Below, one piece after another: positions 12,712 through 20,730 of a DNA stretch of 64,000 bases; position 1 is the stretch's first letter; each line of letters begins with the position of its first letter. Under the pieces are notes generated by a model. It worked only from the letters and a program-made list of their open reading frames with translations. It was not told the origin of the DNA and ran no database searches. The translations under genes and the position numbers were made by a program. The stretch comes from a virus: positions 62,001 through 126,000 of IMG/VR virus record IMGVR_UViG_3300042515_001753; one strand, 5' to 3'.

Positions 12712-14427
12712 CTATACCTCACTTTTATATGAGAATCCATTTTTTTTCTCAAACTTAATCACACTATTAAATTTGTCCTCAAGTCCAGTCTTATGTGAAA
12801 TTACAAATACATTAGTATCCTTAATCACATAACGAATAATCTTAAGGAACTCATCAGTACCAAATCCATCAAGAGAACCATCAAACACCTCATCAAACAA
12901 AAGGATATTACAATTTGCAGAGTTCTTAACTCTTGCAATTTCTCTCCAAGCAAATACTAGAGCAAGATTAATTTTTGCCTTCTCACCCTCACTAAAAGAA
13001 CTATAAGAAAAGTTCTCGTGAATGGGTGACTTGATGCTCTCATTAAATTCTTCATCAAGATGGAAATTAATATAAAAATCCATCATCTGTAAGTAACGAT
13101 TCACCTGCTGATTTATGAACGGGAGATACTTTTTAATAATCTTCGTTTTTACACCATCATCCTTGAGTAAGGAATAGGCAAAATCATAATGAACGATTTC
13201 TTCTTTTTTATCCGAAAGGTCATCAAATGTTTTTTGAAGATTGTCTCTAAACTCTTCTAACTTCTCATTTTCAGTATTTCTATTTTTAAGTTGTTCGGTA
13301 ATAGTTTGAACTTCAGATTCAAGGTTTCGGATTTGTCTCTGACTGAGTGAAATCCGAGTATTGTTTTGAGAAATCTCATGGTTGAGTTTCGTAATCTCCT
13401 TTGATAGTGCTAGAAATTGACGCTCTCGTTCTTGTTCAAACTTCATAGTCTCCTCAAGTTCCTGAAAACCTTTCTGGAGTTCCTTTGCTTTATTTTGAGC
13501 GTCTGTAATTCTATTTAACCGAAACTCTTCCTCAATAGTTTGAGTACAAGTAGGGCATACCGTATTTTCACTAAAGAACTTGTGCTCTTTAGTAATCGTA
13601 GATACTTTCTGAGAGATTTTACCCTTAAGATTATTAAGTTTTCCTAACTTCTCTGCGGCACCAATAACTTCTTCTTGCTCTTTCGTATATTTGAAAATGT
13701 CTTCTTCGGTCTTGGCATTCTCGGTCATATAAGTACCAACTTCAGCATCTAAATCGGAAATTTTCCGTTTATTGGCATTTATATTGGCATTACCACGATT
13801 CTCAAGTTCCTCAATAAAACTCTTCTGCATTTCAACCTTGTCCTTAAGGTTTTGCTTCTTCAACTCAAGAGATTTTATTTCGTCCTTTTTAGTACGAATC
13901 TTTTCTTTGATAATAGTGTTCATCGTAGAGAATATCCGAATATCCAATAAGTCCTCAATTACCTCACGACGATTGGCAGTCGTAAGTTGCATAAAAGGCA
14001 CAAAGGTACTGGAACCCAGAATCACGATTTGGGTGAAAGATTTATAATTGACCTTTAGAATATTTTCTTCTAGTAATTTCTGATTAATACGGTCATCAGA
14101 TTCCTTATGAAGTTGTTTTCCATTTACTTCAATATCAAAGACATTTGGTTTGATTCCACGACGAACCAAATAATCACGACTATTGACAGAAAACTCAATC
14201 TCAACTAAACAATCCTTTTCGTTTGTTTGATTGATTAATTGAGGTTTGTTGATTTTGCGAAATGGTTTATTGAATAATACAAAAGTAAGAGCATCAAGTA
14301 CAGTTGATTTTCCTGCACCATTCGTTCCAATAATTAAGTTTGTATGATTCTTTTGGAAATCAATTTCTGTAAAATGCTGTCCGGTAGAAAGAAAGTTTTT
14401 CCATCGAATTTTTTTAAAGGTTATCAT
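12712..14427 (-). CDS. 46: Recombination endonuclease subunit gp46 (SbcC/Rad50-like)
   Basis: ABC-type ATPase of the gp46/47 nuclease that resects DNA ends for recombination-dependent replication. It has 571 residues (T4 gp46 has 560). Walker A is GTNGAGKST (34-42); a long coiled coil is split by the zinc hook CPTC near residue 291; signature and Walker B regions appear at the C-terminus as SFSEGEKAKINLALVFAW and ILLFDEVFDGSLDGFG near 500-520, with a following H-loop VISHK. The start overlaps the end of the DUF3110 gene by 14 bases. It partners gp47, encoded one gene upstream. Confidence 0.97.
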   Translation of the reverse strand: MITFKKIRWKNFLSTGQHFTEIDFQKNHTNLIIGTNGAGKSTVLDALTFVLFNKPFRKINKPQLINQTNEKDCLVEIEFSVNSRDYLVRRGIKPNVFDIEVNGKQLHKESDDRINQKLLEENILKVNYKSFTQIVILGSSTFVPFMQLTTANRREVIEDLLDIRIFSTMNTIIKEKIRTKKDEIKSLELKKQNLKDKVEMQKSFIEELENRGNANINANKRKISDLDAEVGTYMTENAKTEEDIFKYTKEQEEVIGAAEKLGKLNNLKGKISQKVSTITKEHKFFSENTVCPTCTQTIEEEFRLNRITDAQNKAKELQKGFQELEETMKFEQERERQFLALSKEITKLNHEISQNNTRISLSQRQIRNLESEVQTITEQLKNRNTENEKLEEFRDNLQKTFDDLSDKKEEIVHYDFAYSLLKDDGVKTKIIKKYLPFINQQVNRYLQMMDFYINFHLDEEFNESIKSPIHENFSYSSFSEGEKAKINLALVFAWREIARVKNSANCNILLFDEVFDGSLDGFGTDEFLKIIRYVIKDTNVFVISHKTGLEDKFNSVIKFEKKNGFSYKSEV

Positions 14428-14686
14428 TTTTAGGAGGAATTACAATATCATTAGTAGTAATTACGGCATACTTGTAGTTGTTATGCTTACAAGTCTTTAT
14501 GGCAAGTTCATCATCAACTTCCACGATTTCCATTTCTTTTTCGTAGTCTTCATCATACTCAAGCATCATAGCATACCGAGTGGCATCATCCTCTTCTTCA
14601 AATAAGAATAAAACCTTTTCTCCATATTGGTCTTGAACGGCATATGCCCCATCATCTTTACGACCCTTAAGAGTGAGAAGAAACAT
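14414..14686 (-). CDS. DUF3110-like small protein
   Basis: 90 residues from the ATG at 14686; GGAG in the last codons of gp47 serves as ribosome site. It shows the DUF3110 layout known from cyanobacteria: an opening FLLTLKGRKDDGAYAVQDQ, a strand, FLFEEEDDATRYAMMLEYDE, then MEIVEVDDELAIKTCKHNNY and a final VIPP. The family's function is unknown. The link to cyanobacteria supports the host assignment. Because it is wedged between gp47 and gp46 with overlaps on the gp46 side, co-translation with the nuclease is likely. Confidence 0.8.
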   Translation of the reverse strand: MFLLTLKGRKDDGAYAVQDQYGEKVLFLFEEEDDATRYAMMLEYDEDYEKEMEIVEVDDELAIKTCKHNNYKYAVITTNDIVIPPKNDNL

Positions 14687-14687
14687 T

Positions 14688-15728
14688 TTACTCCACTTCG
14701 CAAGCTTGTTTATAGAGGTCTTGGAATATACCTTTGATAGTACTCTTATCAAAGTCACATTCGGATTCATCAATATAACGATTCAGAATTGAAATTGTAT
14801 TCTCTTCTTCGTCAATTACAAAGTTTTCATTTTCCTGAATCTCAAAGTTTTCAACAATCTTCAGGTCTTGAATGCCAATCTTATAGAGTTTGTCAATAAA
14901 CTTCTCAAAATCTTTTTGCTTAGATTTCTTACGGACGATTACTTTGACAATCTTATTAGAATACTCAGAGGCATCAAAAGTCTGATGTGGAGTATCTTCA
15001 TAATAAATGTTATAGAATAATTTATAAGGATTATTGATTGGAGTATGTTCTAGAGTTTCGGTATCAAAGATATGAAATCCCCGAGTGTCATTTACATCCG
15101 TCCAATACATTTCATAAGGATTACCGAGATAGAACACAGTTCCATTATCAGAACGAGTGTGGTAATGACCAGAAAATACCTTTGTGAAGTTTGAAAAAAG
15201 ATTTGCTTCCAGTCCATGCTCCTCCATTACAAGATGTTTATTGACCCGAAACCCTTTGAGTTCAAGGTGCCCCATCGCAATCTTTGCCTTTGACTTCCGA
15301 ATAACTTTTAGAGTTTCATCATAGTTCTCACTACAAATCCAAGGAATAAAAGTCATATCAATTCCACCAACCTTCGTATTCGTTGGAGAACTATATGTCT
15401 TTATGTTTGGATAATCTTTGAGAAGTAGTTCTGGAGCATTAATTTCAGTAGAATTACGAAGAAAAATATCGTGATTACCCACAATCATATGGACTTGGTA
15501 CTTTCTAAGAGGTTCTAGCACTACTTTTTTAGTCCAATCAAGACCCCAGAAATCAATACTTTTACGATTATCAAAGGCATCGCCCATATGAATGACCGTC
15601 TCTACCCCGTGTTCTTCTAGAGCAGGGAAGAAAACATTATCGTAAAATAATTGAAAATAGTCGTGAAGATTTCTTGAAGCTTTTCTGGCGCTCCAGTGGG
15701 TGTCCGTTAAAATTGCAATACGGGTCAT
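14688..15728 (-). CDS. 47: Recombination endonuclease subunit gp47 (SbcD/Mre11-like)
   Basis: Metallophosphoesterase nuclease subunit of the gp46/47 complex, 346 residues (T4 gp47 has 339). Metal-binding motifs are intact: LTDTHWS near residue 10, MGDAFDNRK near 48-56, VGNHDIFL near 84-91, MGHLELKG and SGHYHTRSD around 155-195. The start overlaps the gp55 stop (ATGA). It is expected to act with gp46 at DNA ends, feeding UvsX/UvsY strand invasion; uvsY and uvsW are in the same cluster. Confidence 0.97.
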   Translation of the reverse strand: MTRIAILTDTHWSARKASRNLHDYFQLFYDNVFFPALEEHGVETVIHMGDAFDNRKSIDFWGLDWTKKVVLEPLRKYQVHMIVGNHDIFLRNSTEINAPELLLKDYPNIKTYSSPTNTKVGGIDMTFIPWICSENYDETLKVIRKSKAKIAMGHLELKGFRVNKHLVMEEHGLEANLFSNFTKVFSGHYHTRSDNGTVFYLGNPYEMYWTDVNDTRGFHIFDTETLEHTPINNPYKLFYNIYYEDTPHQTFDASEYSNKIVKVIVRKKSKQKDFEKFIDKLYKIGIQDLKIVENFEIQENENFVIDEEENTISILNRYIDESECDFDKSTIKGIFQDLYKQACEVE

Positions 15729-16246
15729 CGGTTTCCGTTTTTGTATTGAATAGCGTCTTTCATACTATTGTACTCTGAATTGTTCCCAGAAAGCAAGCCG
15801 TCATCAATTGTCATAACCTCATCATATCCGGTTCGTTCAATAATTTTATTTTTAATCTCCAATTGCTTCTTTTCTTTCTGAATTCTTCTCAGAAAGGCAT
15901 AATGAATAATTTGGGTAAAATAAGCAAAGGGATTCTGAGACCTTTCTGGATTGAAATTGTGAATGTACTGAACACAATTCTCTATTCCATCGGAGCACAT
16001 ATCCTCACGGAACATATAATTTACGAAATTAGGTTTATATGAAAGGTGAGTGGCAATCTTCAAGAAGCATTCTCCAATATAATCTGGAATTCTAGGTTTT
16101 CCTTCCCATGCACCAGACTTAGGAGGATACTTATCATACTTCTCAAAATACTTCTGTGCTGCCTTATCTACTTTAGTTCTATAAACAATAAGAGATTCTA
16201 ATAACTCTTTATTGTTCACATAATGTTCTGATTTCTTTTTAGGCAT
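15725..16246 (-). CDS. 55: Late-transcription sigma factor gp55
   Basis: Divergent sigma factor that directs host RNA polymerase to TATAAATA late promoters, in T4 together with gp33 and the gp45 clamp. It has 173 residues (T4 gp55 has 185). Recognisable parts are YIGECFLKIATHLSYKPNFVNY, the RNA-polymerase-binding-like MFREDMCSDGIENCVQYIHNF and NPFAYFTQIIHYAFLRRIQKEKK, which correspond to sigma region 2. The start is the ATG at 16246, with no clear ribosome site. It has its own extended -10 sigma-70 promoter, so it can be made before late genes. Confidence 0.95.
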   Translation of the reverse strand: MPKKKSEHYVNNKELLESLIVYRTKVDKAAQKYFEKYDKYPPKSGAWEGKPRIPDYIGECFLKIATHLSYKPNFVNYMFREDMCSDGIENCVQYIHNFNPERSQNPFAYFTQIIHYAFLRRIQKEKKQLEIKNKIIERTGYDEVMTIDDGLLSGNNSEYNSMKDAIQYKNGNR

Positions 16247-16276
16247 AGCATCGGACTTTTAGTATAAGTTGTAATT

Positions 16277-16306
16277 ATTATAGCACATACTGCAAGGGCT
16301 TGACAA
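16277..16306 (-). promoter_or_regulatory. Extended -10 sigma-70 promoter for gp55
   Basis: TTGTCA (16306-16301), 18-base spacer and TATAAT (16282-16277) on the minus strand, with TG one base before the -10. It lies 31 bases upstream of the gp55 start, in the longest gap of this cluster (108 bases). Confidence 0.85.
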
Positions 16307-16354
16307 GTATTGAAAAACCGTATAGACTAGGTTTGTCCCCGTTGAAGATAAGTC

Positions 16355-16762
16355 TTAGCTTTCTTTATTATCTTTAAAGAGATTCTCCAAATTCTTTCTT
16401 GCTTCCTCTACCGAAGATACATAACCCATCGTTGATGAAGGTTTAACTTCCCCAGCCGGTTTATATACTTCTATTGAATCATCTTTAAGATAATATTCAT
16501 ATAATTGTATTAACTTAGTATCTTTTGTTTCAGTCATAGTTATTATTTTATCAAGTTTAATCAAGAACATATCATCACTAGACATTTCTATCCAAGGTTT
16601 AATCTTCACATAAGAATCACCGGTAGAGGTTGTTACAGGTTTCATTACTACAGGATTTTGTAGAATAATAATTGGATCACCATCATTCTCATCTATCATA
16701 ATAAGCGATAGAATTTCTTCACTTGATACTAACTTTAAAATGCAATAAAATTCCTCTCCCAT
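16355..16762 (-). CDS. Small Sm-like beta-rich protein, copy C, with tail
   Basis: 135 residues, unknown function. The first 95 residues carry the same pattern as the two genes before gp43: LKLVSSEEILSLIM, LQNPVVMKP, a W in KIKPWIEM, then KIITMTETKDTKLIQLYEYYL. A further 40-residue charged tail (SSVEEARKNLENLFKDN) is unique to this copy. It starts 1 base past the uvsW stop, so it is in one operon with uvsW; the gp55 promoter lies downstream of it. An RNA- or protein-binding barrel is inferred only from pattern. Confidence 0.75.
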   Translation of the reverse strand: MGEEFYCILKLVSSEEILSLIMIDENDGDPIIILQNPVVMKPVTTSTGDSYVKIKPWIEMSSDDMFLIKLDKIITMTETKDTKLIQLYEYYLKDDSIEVYKPAGEVKPSSTMGYVSSVEEARKNLENLFKDNKES

Positions 16763-16763
16763 A

Positions 16764-18227
16764 TTAATCTTTAAGTGGTATATTTACAATATCATAATTA
16801 AAGTTTTCTTCATTATAAATCTTGATTCTTTCTATCAAGTGATTGAGTGTATAATTCTTTCTTGACTTGTAACTAATATCATCGGCAATATCATATAAAG
16901 TTGCCTTTACTTTGTTTTCTCCTTTTCGCAAGACTCTTCCGATGGATTGGAGATTTCGTATCCTTGATTTGCTAGGCGAAGCAAATATAACATTATGAAG
17001 ATTTCTGATATTGACACCAGTAGAAAAAGTGCCGTAGGAAGCAACGATGATTGCATTATTCTCTCTTTCGGTAATTTCTCTGACTAATTCTCGTTCTTCG
17101 GTAGCAACCCCACCATGAACAAAGAATATGTGTCTATTGTCAGTTTTGCTATTATTTATGAGTTCGTAAAGTGGTTGCCCGTGACCTTCTACTCTGGCAA
17201 AAAGAACAAGACTATTACCCTTTAAATCAAGAGCAAGATTTTTTATAAAGTTATTTCTCTTTGGGTGATTAATAATATACTGAACCTCATCCTCAAATAC
17301 TTCAAACCTGTGGGGAGGATGCTTCAATAGTAAAACCTTAATGTCCAATTTGGCAAGATGACCTTTCTGCATCAGTTCATCCGTCTTGATAATTTTATAT
17401 GAAGGTCCAAATAAACCTTCCAAAACCCACTTATGAGTTTGAGACCCATCAAGTGTTCCGGTGAATCCAAAACGGTATTTTGCATCACAAAGTTTCGTCA
17501 TTATAGATATTAATGACTTGGATTTAAATTGGTGTGCCTCATCTCCTACGACTACATTAAATCTGGAAAAATACTGCTTGGGAAGTTTGTAAATAGACTG
17601 CCAAGTGGTAATAATAACTTGGGAATCAGTTTCTCTTTCCTTACCAGCGTATATCTTGTGGCAGTATGAACCAACATCCCATCCATAATCTGCAAAATCT
17701 TTATACATTTGTTCTACAAGGGAAGTCGTCGGAACAACTACGAGAATATTTTGCTGCTTCTCAACGTAGTATCTCACAAGAGAATATATCATCAATGACT
17801 TTCCCGAAGCAGTTGGAGATATCAATAATTTACGATTATGTCTTAAGGCGTCGTATACTCCCTCAATTTGATAATCGCGTGGGGCGTGTCTACTGATTGC
17901 CGTCATATAATCCTTTACACCTTCCTTTGAGATGTTCTCATTTATCTCAAAAGGAAGACCATAAAACTTATTATTCGTGAACTCATAAGTATAATTGTGG
18001 TCCTTACAGAACTGAATTACCTTATCTAAAAGACCAATATAGATTTCTCTTGTATCTACACTAAACAAATAAATTTTTCCGTCCCACCACTTATTCTTAT
18101 AAGAAGGTGAAAATTTTGCATTAGGTACTTCAAATTGAAATGCGTCTTTCAATTCATAGTAGATATGAGGTTCTGCCTCTATTTGCAGATAAACCTCATT
18201 CTTTTTTGATATCACCAAATGAGACAT
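16764..18227 (-). CDS. uvsW: UvsW RNA-DNA and recombination helicase
   Basis: Superfamily 2 helicase that unwinds R-loops and branched DNA; in T4 it switches replication from origin to recombination mode late in infection. It has 487 residues (T4 has 503). Seen: an N-terminal nucleic-acid-binding domain with FSPSYKNKWWDGKIYLF, Walker A SPTASGKS near residue 136, DEAH (VVVGDEAHQF) near 230, GFTGTLDGS, and the C-terminal IVASYGTFSTGVNIRNLHNVI and QSIGRVLRKGE. An AATAAATA late-type box lies about 21 bases upstream, which agrees with late control of uvsW in T4. Confidence 0.96.
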   Translation of the reverse strand: MSHLVISKKNEVYLQIEAEPHIYYELKDAFQFEVPNAKFSPSYKNKWWDGKIYLFSVDTREIYIGLLDKVIQFCKDHNYTYEFTNNKFYGLPFEINENISKEGVKDYMTAISRHAPRDYQIEGVYDALRHNRKLLISPTASGKSLMIYSLVRYYVEKQQNILVVVPTTSLVEQMYKDFADYGWDVGSYCHKIYAGKERETDSQVIITTWQSIYKLPKQYFSRFNVVVGDEAHQFKSKSLISIMTKLCDAKYRFGFTGTLDGSQTHKWVLEGLFGPSYKIIKTDELMQKGHLAKLDIKVLLLKHPPHRFEVFEDEVQYIINHPKRNNFIKNLALDLKGNSLVLFARVEGHGQPLYELINNSKTDNRHIFFVHGGVATEERELVREITERENNAIIVASYGTFSTGVNIRNLHNVIFASPSKSRIRNLQSIGRVLRKGENKVKATLYDIADDISYKSRKNYTLNHLIERIKIYNEENFNYDIVNIPLKD

Positions 18228-18248
18228 TCATAAAATATCAGTTATGAG

Positions 18249-18256
18249 TATTTATT
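18249..18256 (-). promoter_or_regulatory. Late-type box before uvsW
   Basis: AATAAATA on the minus strand (NATAAATA class), 21 bases upstream of the uvsW start in the short gap after uvsY. Confidence 0.5.
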
Positions 18257-18259
18257 CGG

Positions 18260-18697
18260 TCAGTTGTACCCTGCCGTGAACTTATGCCAGTCTATAGCAT
18301 TCTTGATGGAGTAATTTCTATTCGTAATCATCTTAATCACTTCCTCAAGAAACTTAAGCATAACATCATAATATCTAATCTTTAAATCAATCTTAGACAG
18401 TCTCTCATCGGCGTCCATATGCCTCTGTATGGCATCCTTTTCCCTTACCTTATACGGAAATGGTTCTTCGGCATAGACCTCTGCTGTTGCCTTTCCCGTG
18501 TAGTAGTTATAGCGTTCCAACCTAACTCTGTTATGTGTTTCTCTTGCCTTTTCACGAAGAAGAGTGATGGTATTATATAGAGTATAATATTTGGAATGAA
18601 GTTGAGGTATTTTTAAAGATTCATCGTGTAAGTTATCGGGGTCTATGACAGAATCTCTTTGCCACATTTCCTGGATTTCATCAAGACTGAGGTTCAT
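18260..18697 (-). CDS. uvsY: UvsY recombination mediator
   Basis: Loads UvsX recombinase onto single-stranded DNA coated with gp32. It has 145 residues (T4 has 137). Shared blocks are the N-terminal LDEIQEMWQRDSVIDPDNLHDE, HSKYYTLYNTITLLREKARE, RYNYYTGKATAEVY, and the C-terminal LKIRYYDVMLKFLEEVIKMITNRNYSIKNAIDWHKFTAG in the T4 order. The start overlaps the preceding stop by ATGA. It sits with uvsW, 46 and 47 in a recombination cluster. Confidence 0.93.
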   Translation of the reverse strand: MNLSLDEIQEMWQRDSVIDPDNLHDESLKIPQLHSKYYTLYNTITLLREKARETHNRVRLERYNYYTGKATAEVYAEEPFPYKVREKDAIQRHMDADERLSKIDLKIRYYDVMLKFLEEVIKMITNRNYSIKNAIDWHKFTAGYN

Positions 18698-19248
18698 AGG
18701 GGTTGATTATTATTATCAAGAATATTATACACAGTATACTTGAAAGCTACGTCTGCTGTAAAGTACTGAATGTCGGTTTGTGTGGCATCAAACTCAAGAG
18801 AACTTAATGATACTGGGAATAAATCCTTGAATTTTACCACGGCAGTTGTATTATAATTACTGTTTAAAATATAAAGACTTCCATCACTAAATGCTCTTTT
18901 CGGATCCTGAGGTTGTGTTACGTCATTTACTATGGAGATTAAATCTTTATATTGTTGTGTTGTTTCTGGGAATCCAAGACCTGTCAACCAGTTATGAACT
19001 GCCATATAGTTCTCCATATCCTCATCAACCAAAAATCTTAAAGATAAATCACCATAGGTAATTTTATCACCAGGAACATCAATATCCTTTAAGTATGTTG
19101 GTTGAGTATTGAGTGATAATGTAATTTCTGGTATTCTTGCCGTATTGCAGAAAAAGGCAACTTTAGGTTCTTTTGCTAGTGAAAACTTAAACCCAACTGG
19201 TGATAGGAAGTTTCTATTATCAATTTGGTTGGGAAACGAACAGGACAT
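18694..19248 (-). CDS. 3: Tail-tube-like protein, probably gp3 tail terminator
   Basis: 184 residues. The pattern follows the gp19 tail-tube fold: an early FKFSLAKEPKVAFFCNTARIPEIT, then VPGDKITYGDLSLRFLVDED with an amphipathic helix (NYMAVHNWLTGLGF), and a C-terminal FKDLFPVSLSSLEFDATQ, matching the D-L-F-P-T-x-x-x-x-L block of the gp19 encoded at 25015-25605. In cyanomyoviruses the gene between gp23 and uvsY is the tail completion protein gp3, so I favour gp3; a second tube or baseplate tube protein (gp54/gp48 class) is the alternative. It begins just after the gp23 terminator. Confidence 0.7.
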   Translation of the reverse strand: MSCSFPNQIDNRNFLSPVGFKFSLAKEPKVAFFCNTARIPEITLSLNTQPTYLKDIDVPGDKITYGDLSLRFLVDEDMENYMAVHNWLTGLGFPETTQQYKDLISIVNDVTQPQDPKRAFSDGSLYILNSNYNTTAVVKFKDLFPVSLSSLEFDATQTDIQYFTADVAFKYTVYNILDNNNQPL

Positions 19249-19257
19249 TTTTATTTT

Positions 19258-19265
19258 TATTTAGA
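19258..19265 (-). promoter_or_regulatory. Weak late-type box before gp3
   Basis: TCTAAATA on the minus strand lies directly after the gp23 terminator but only 10 bases before the gp3 start, leaving almost no leader. Doubtful. Confidence 0.3.
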
Positions 19266-19267
19266 TA

Positions 19268-19293
19268 TAAAAAAAGGGACCCGAAGGTCCCTT
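19268..19293 (-). terminator. Strong terminator after gp23
   Basis: Perfect 8-base arms AAGGGACC (19274-19281) and GGTCCCTT (19286-19293) around a tetraloop that reads TTCG on the minus strand, followed by seven T residues. It ends the head-gene transcript after the major capsid gene. Confidence 0.93.
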
Positions 19294-19312
19294 GTGGAAT
19301 TGTGAGAAAGGC

Positions 19313-20683
19313 TCACATTAAATTGGCAACTTTGACTCTTCTGTAGTATACGTTAGAGTCGGTTGTGATAACACCAGGATTGGTGGTATCGGAACCCTTA
19401 GCGAATGGGTTAGCAACCATACCATAACGAGTCTTGAACCCGATTTTTGGTTGGAAGCTGTTCTCACCAACGGCACGAACCATTTGGAGAGGAACATAAG
19501 GGCAGTAGAAGAGACCTGCGTCATAAGGTGAAGAACCCTTATAACCGACAACGTAATACTGATTAGGAGCAACGTTTGCCGAATATGGGTCAATATAAAC
19601 CTTATACTTACCTTGAAGAACGCCAGCAAAGGTGTTGCCGGTGTCATCAACGTTCAGGTTAGCATTAAGTGCAGGGGTGTAATCGAGAACACCAGCCATT
19701 GCAAGTGCTGAAGCAACGTCAGCAGAGCAAACGATGGTGTTGCCCTTTCCTCTACGAGTTTGCTGTGCAATTGCGTTTGCATCGCGCTCGATTTGGAAGA
19801 TAAGACCCTTGAACTTCTCAACCGACCAACGACCGTTGGAGTCAACGTCGAGGTCAAAAGTACCAGCAGTAGCAGTATTTGCCTGAGCACCTGCCTTAGC
19901 ACTCTTGTAGATGGTTCTGATAACTTCGCGGTTGATTTCAGCAAGAATCTCAGTTGAGAGAATGTTTGCTAATTCCGCTTCAGCATTCAGACCGTGGATT
20001 GCCTTAAGGTCCTGAGCGAGCTCAAGTGAGTACTCAGCCTTCAGAGCGCGTGACTTAGCAGTAACGGTGATTTTCTCGATTGAGAAAGCCATCTCGTTGA
20101 ATGCCGAACCAGCACCACCAAGACCCTCAGAGTCTCCGGTATTCATCGCTGTGGAAACGTTATAGGTTCCTCCGTTATCGTTCAGAACGCTTGGGTTGGT
20201 TCCTGACTGAGCGGCAGTCGTACCAAAACCAACGTTACCCGATGGGAGAGTTCCTTCAGCGTTCTGAGCAGAGAATCTTGTATCTGCTTCGTTGTAGAAT
20301 GCTTCAGTTCCACTCTGGGTGGTGTAACGTGAACGCATCGCAAAGATAAGTCCAGTAGGACCGTTCATTGGTTGAACGCCACACAGATCATAAGCGATCA
20401 GGTTGGGCATTGAACGTCTGATTAGTGAAATCAGAACGGGGTCGAAACCTGCTACAGGGCTCGAAGCGTTTCCACCGAATCCACCGGACGAACCAGCAGT
20501 GTTTCCACTATTAGTTGGAGATTCGTAAAGAAACTCACGCTCTTCGCGGAGTTCTCTTTCTTGGTTTTCTAGCAGGATAGCGGTTACAGATCTACGATGT
20601 GCATCTTTGATCTGATCCATTCCGGAATAATCCAGGATTGGTGCCCACTTCTCCTGCAAATATTCTGCATTGAACATTTGCAT
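19313..20683 (-). CDS. 23: Major capsid protein gp23
   Basis: Main shell protein, 456 residues (T4 precursor 521). It starts MQMFNAEYLQEKWAPILDYSGM, with the prodomain-like EQxx-rich first 65 residues (LLENQERELREEREF) that gp21 would remove. HK97-fold landmarks follow: PVAGFDPVLISLIRRSMPNLIAYDLCGVQPMNGPTGLIFAMRSRY, a variable loop, an INREVIRTIYKSAKAGAQ helix and C-terminal FKTRYGMVANPF. The ribosome site is modest (AGGT). It ends the packaging-tail-head transcript, with a strong terminator 19 bases after the stop. Confidence 0.98.
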   Translation of the reverse strand: MQMFNAEYLQEKWAPILDYSGMDQIKDAHRRSVTAILLENQERELREEREFLYESPTNSGNTAGSSGGFGGNASSPVAGFDPVLISLIRRSMPNLIAYDLCGVQPMNGPTGLIFAMRSRYTTQSGTEAFYNEADTRFSAQNAEGTLPSGNVGFGTTAAQSGTNPSVLNDNGGTYNVSTAMNTGDSEGLGGAGSAFNEMAFSIEKITVTAKSRALKAEYSLELAQDLKAIHGLNAEAELANILSTEILAEINREVIRTIYKSAKAGAQANTATAGTFDLDVDSNGRWSVEKFKGLIFQIERDANAIAQQTRRGKGNTIVCSADVASALAMAGVLDYTPALNANLNVDDTGNTFAGVLQGKYKVYIDPYSANVAPNQYYVVGYKGSSPYDAGLFYCPYVPLQMVRAVGENSFQPKIGFKTRYGMVANPFAKGSDTTNPGVITTDSNVYYRRVKVANLM

Positions 20684-20730
20684 TTGTTTTACCTATTTGA
20701 AGTTTTTGTTTGATTGTTATAATTTAAAAA

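Noticed and set aside
16247-16354. Possible small RNA or tRNA in the longest gap
   Set aside because: No cloverleaf or stable hairpin with T-tract is visible; the gap is explained by the gp55 promoter.
19258-19265. Functional late promoter for gp3
   Set aside because: The box is only 10 bases from the start codon, leaving too short a leader; kept as a low-confidence site only.
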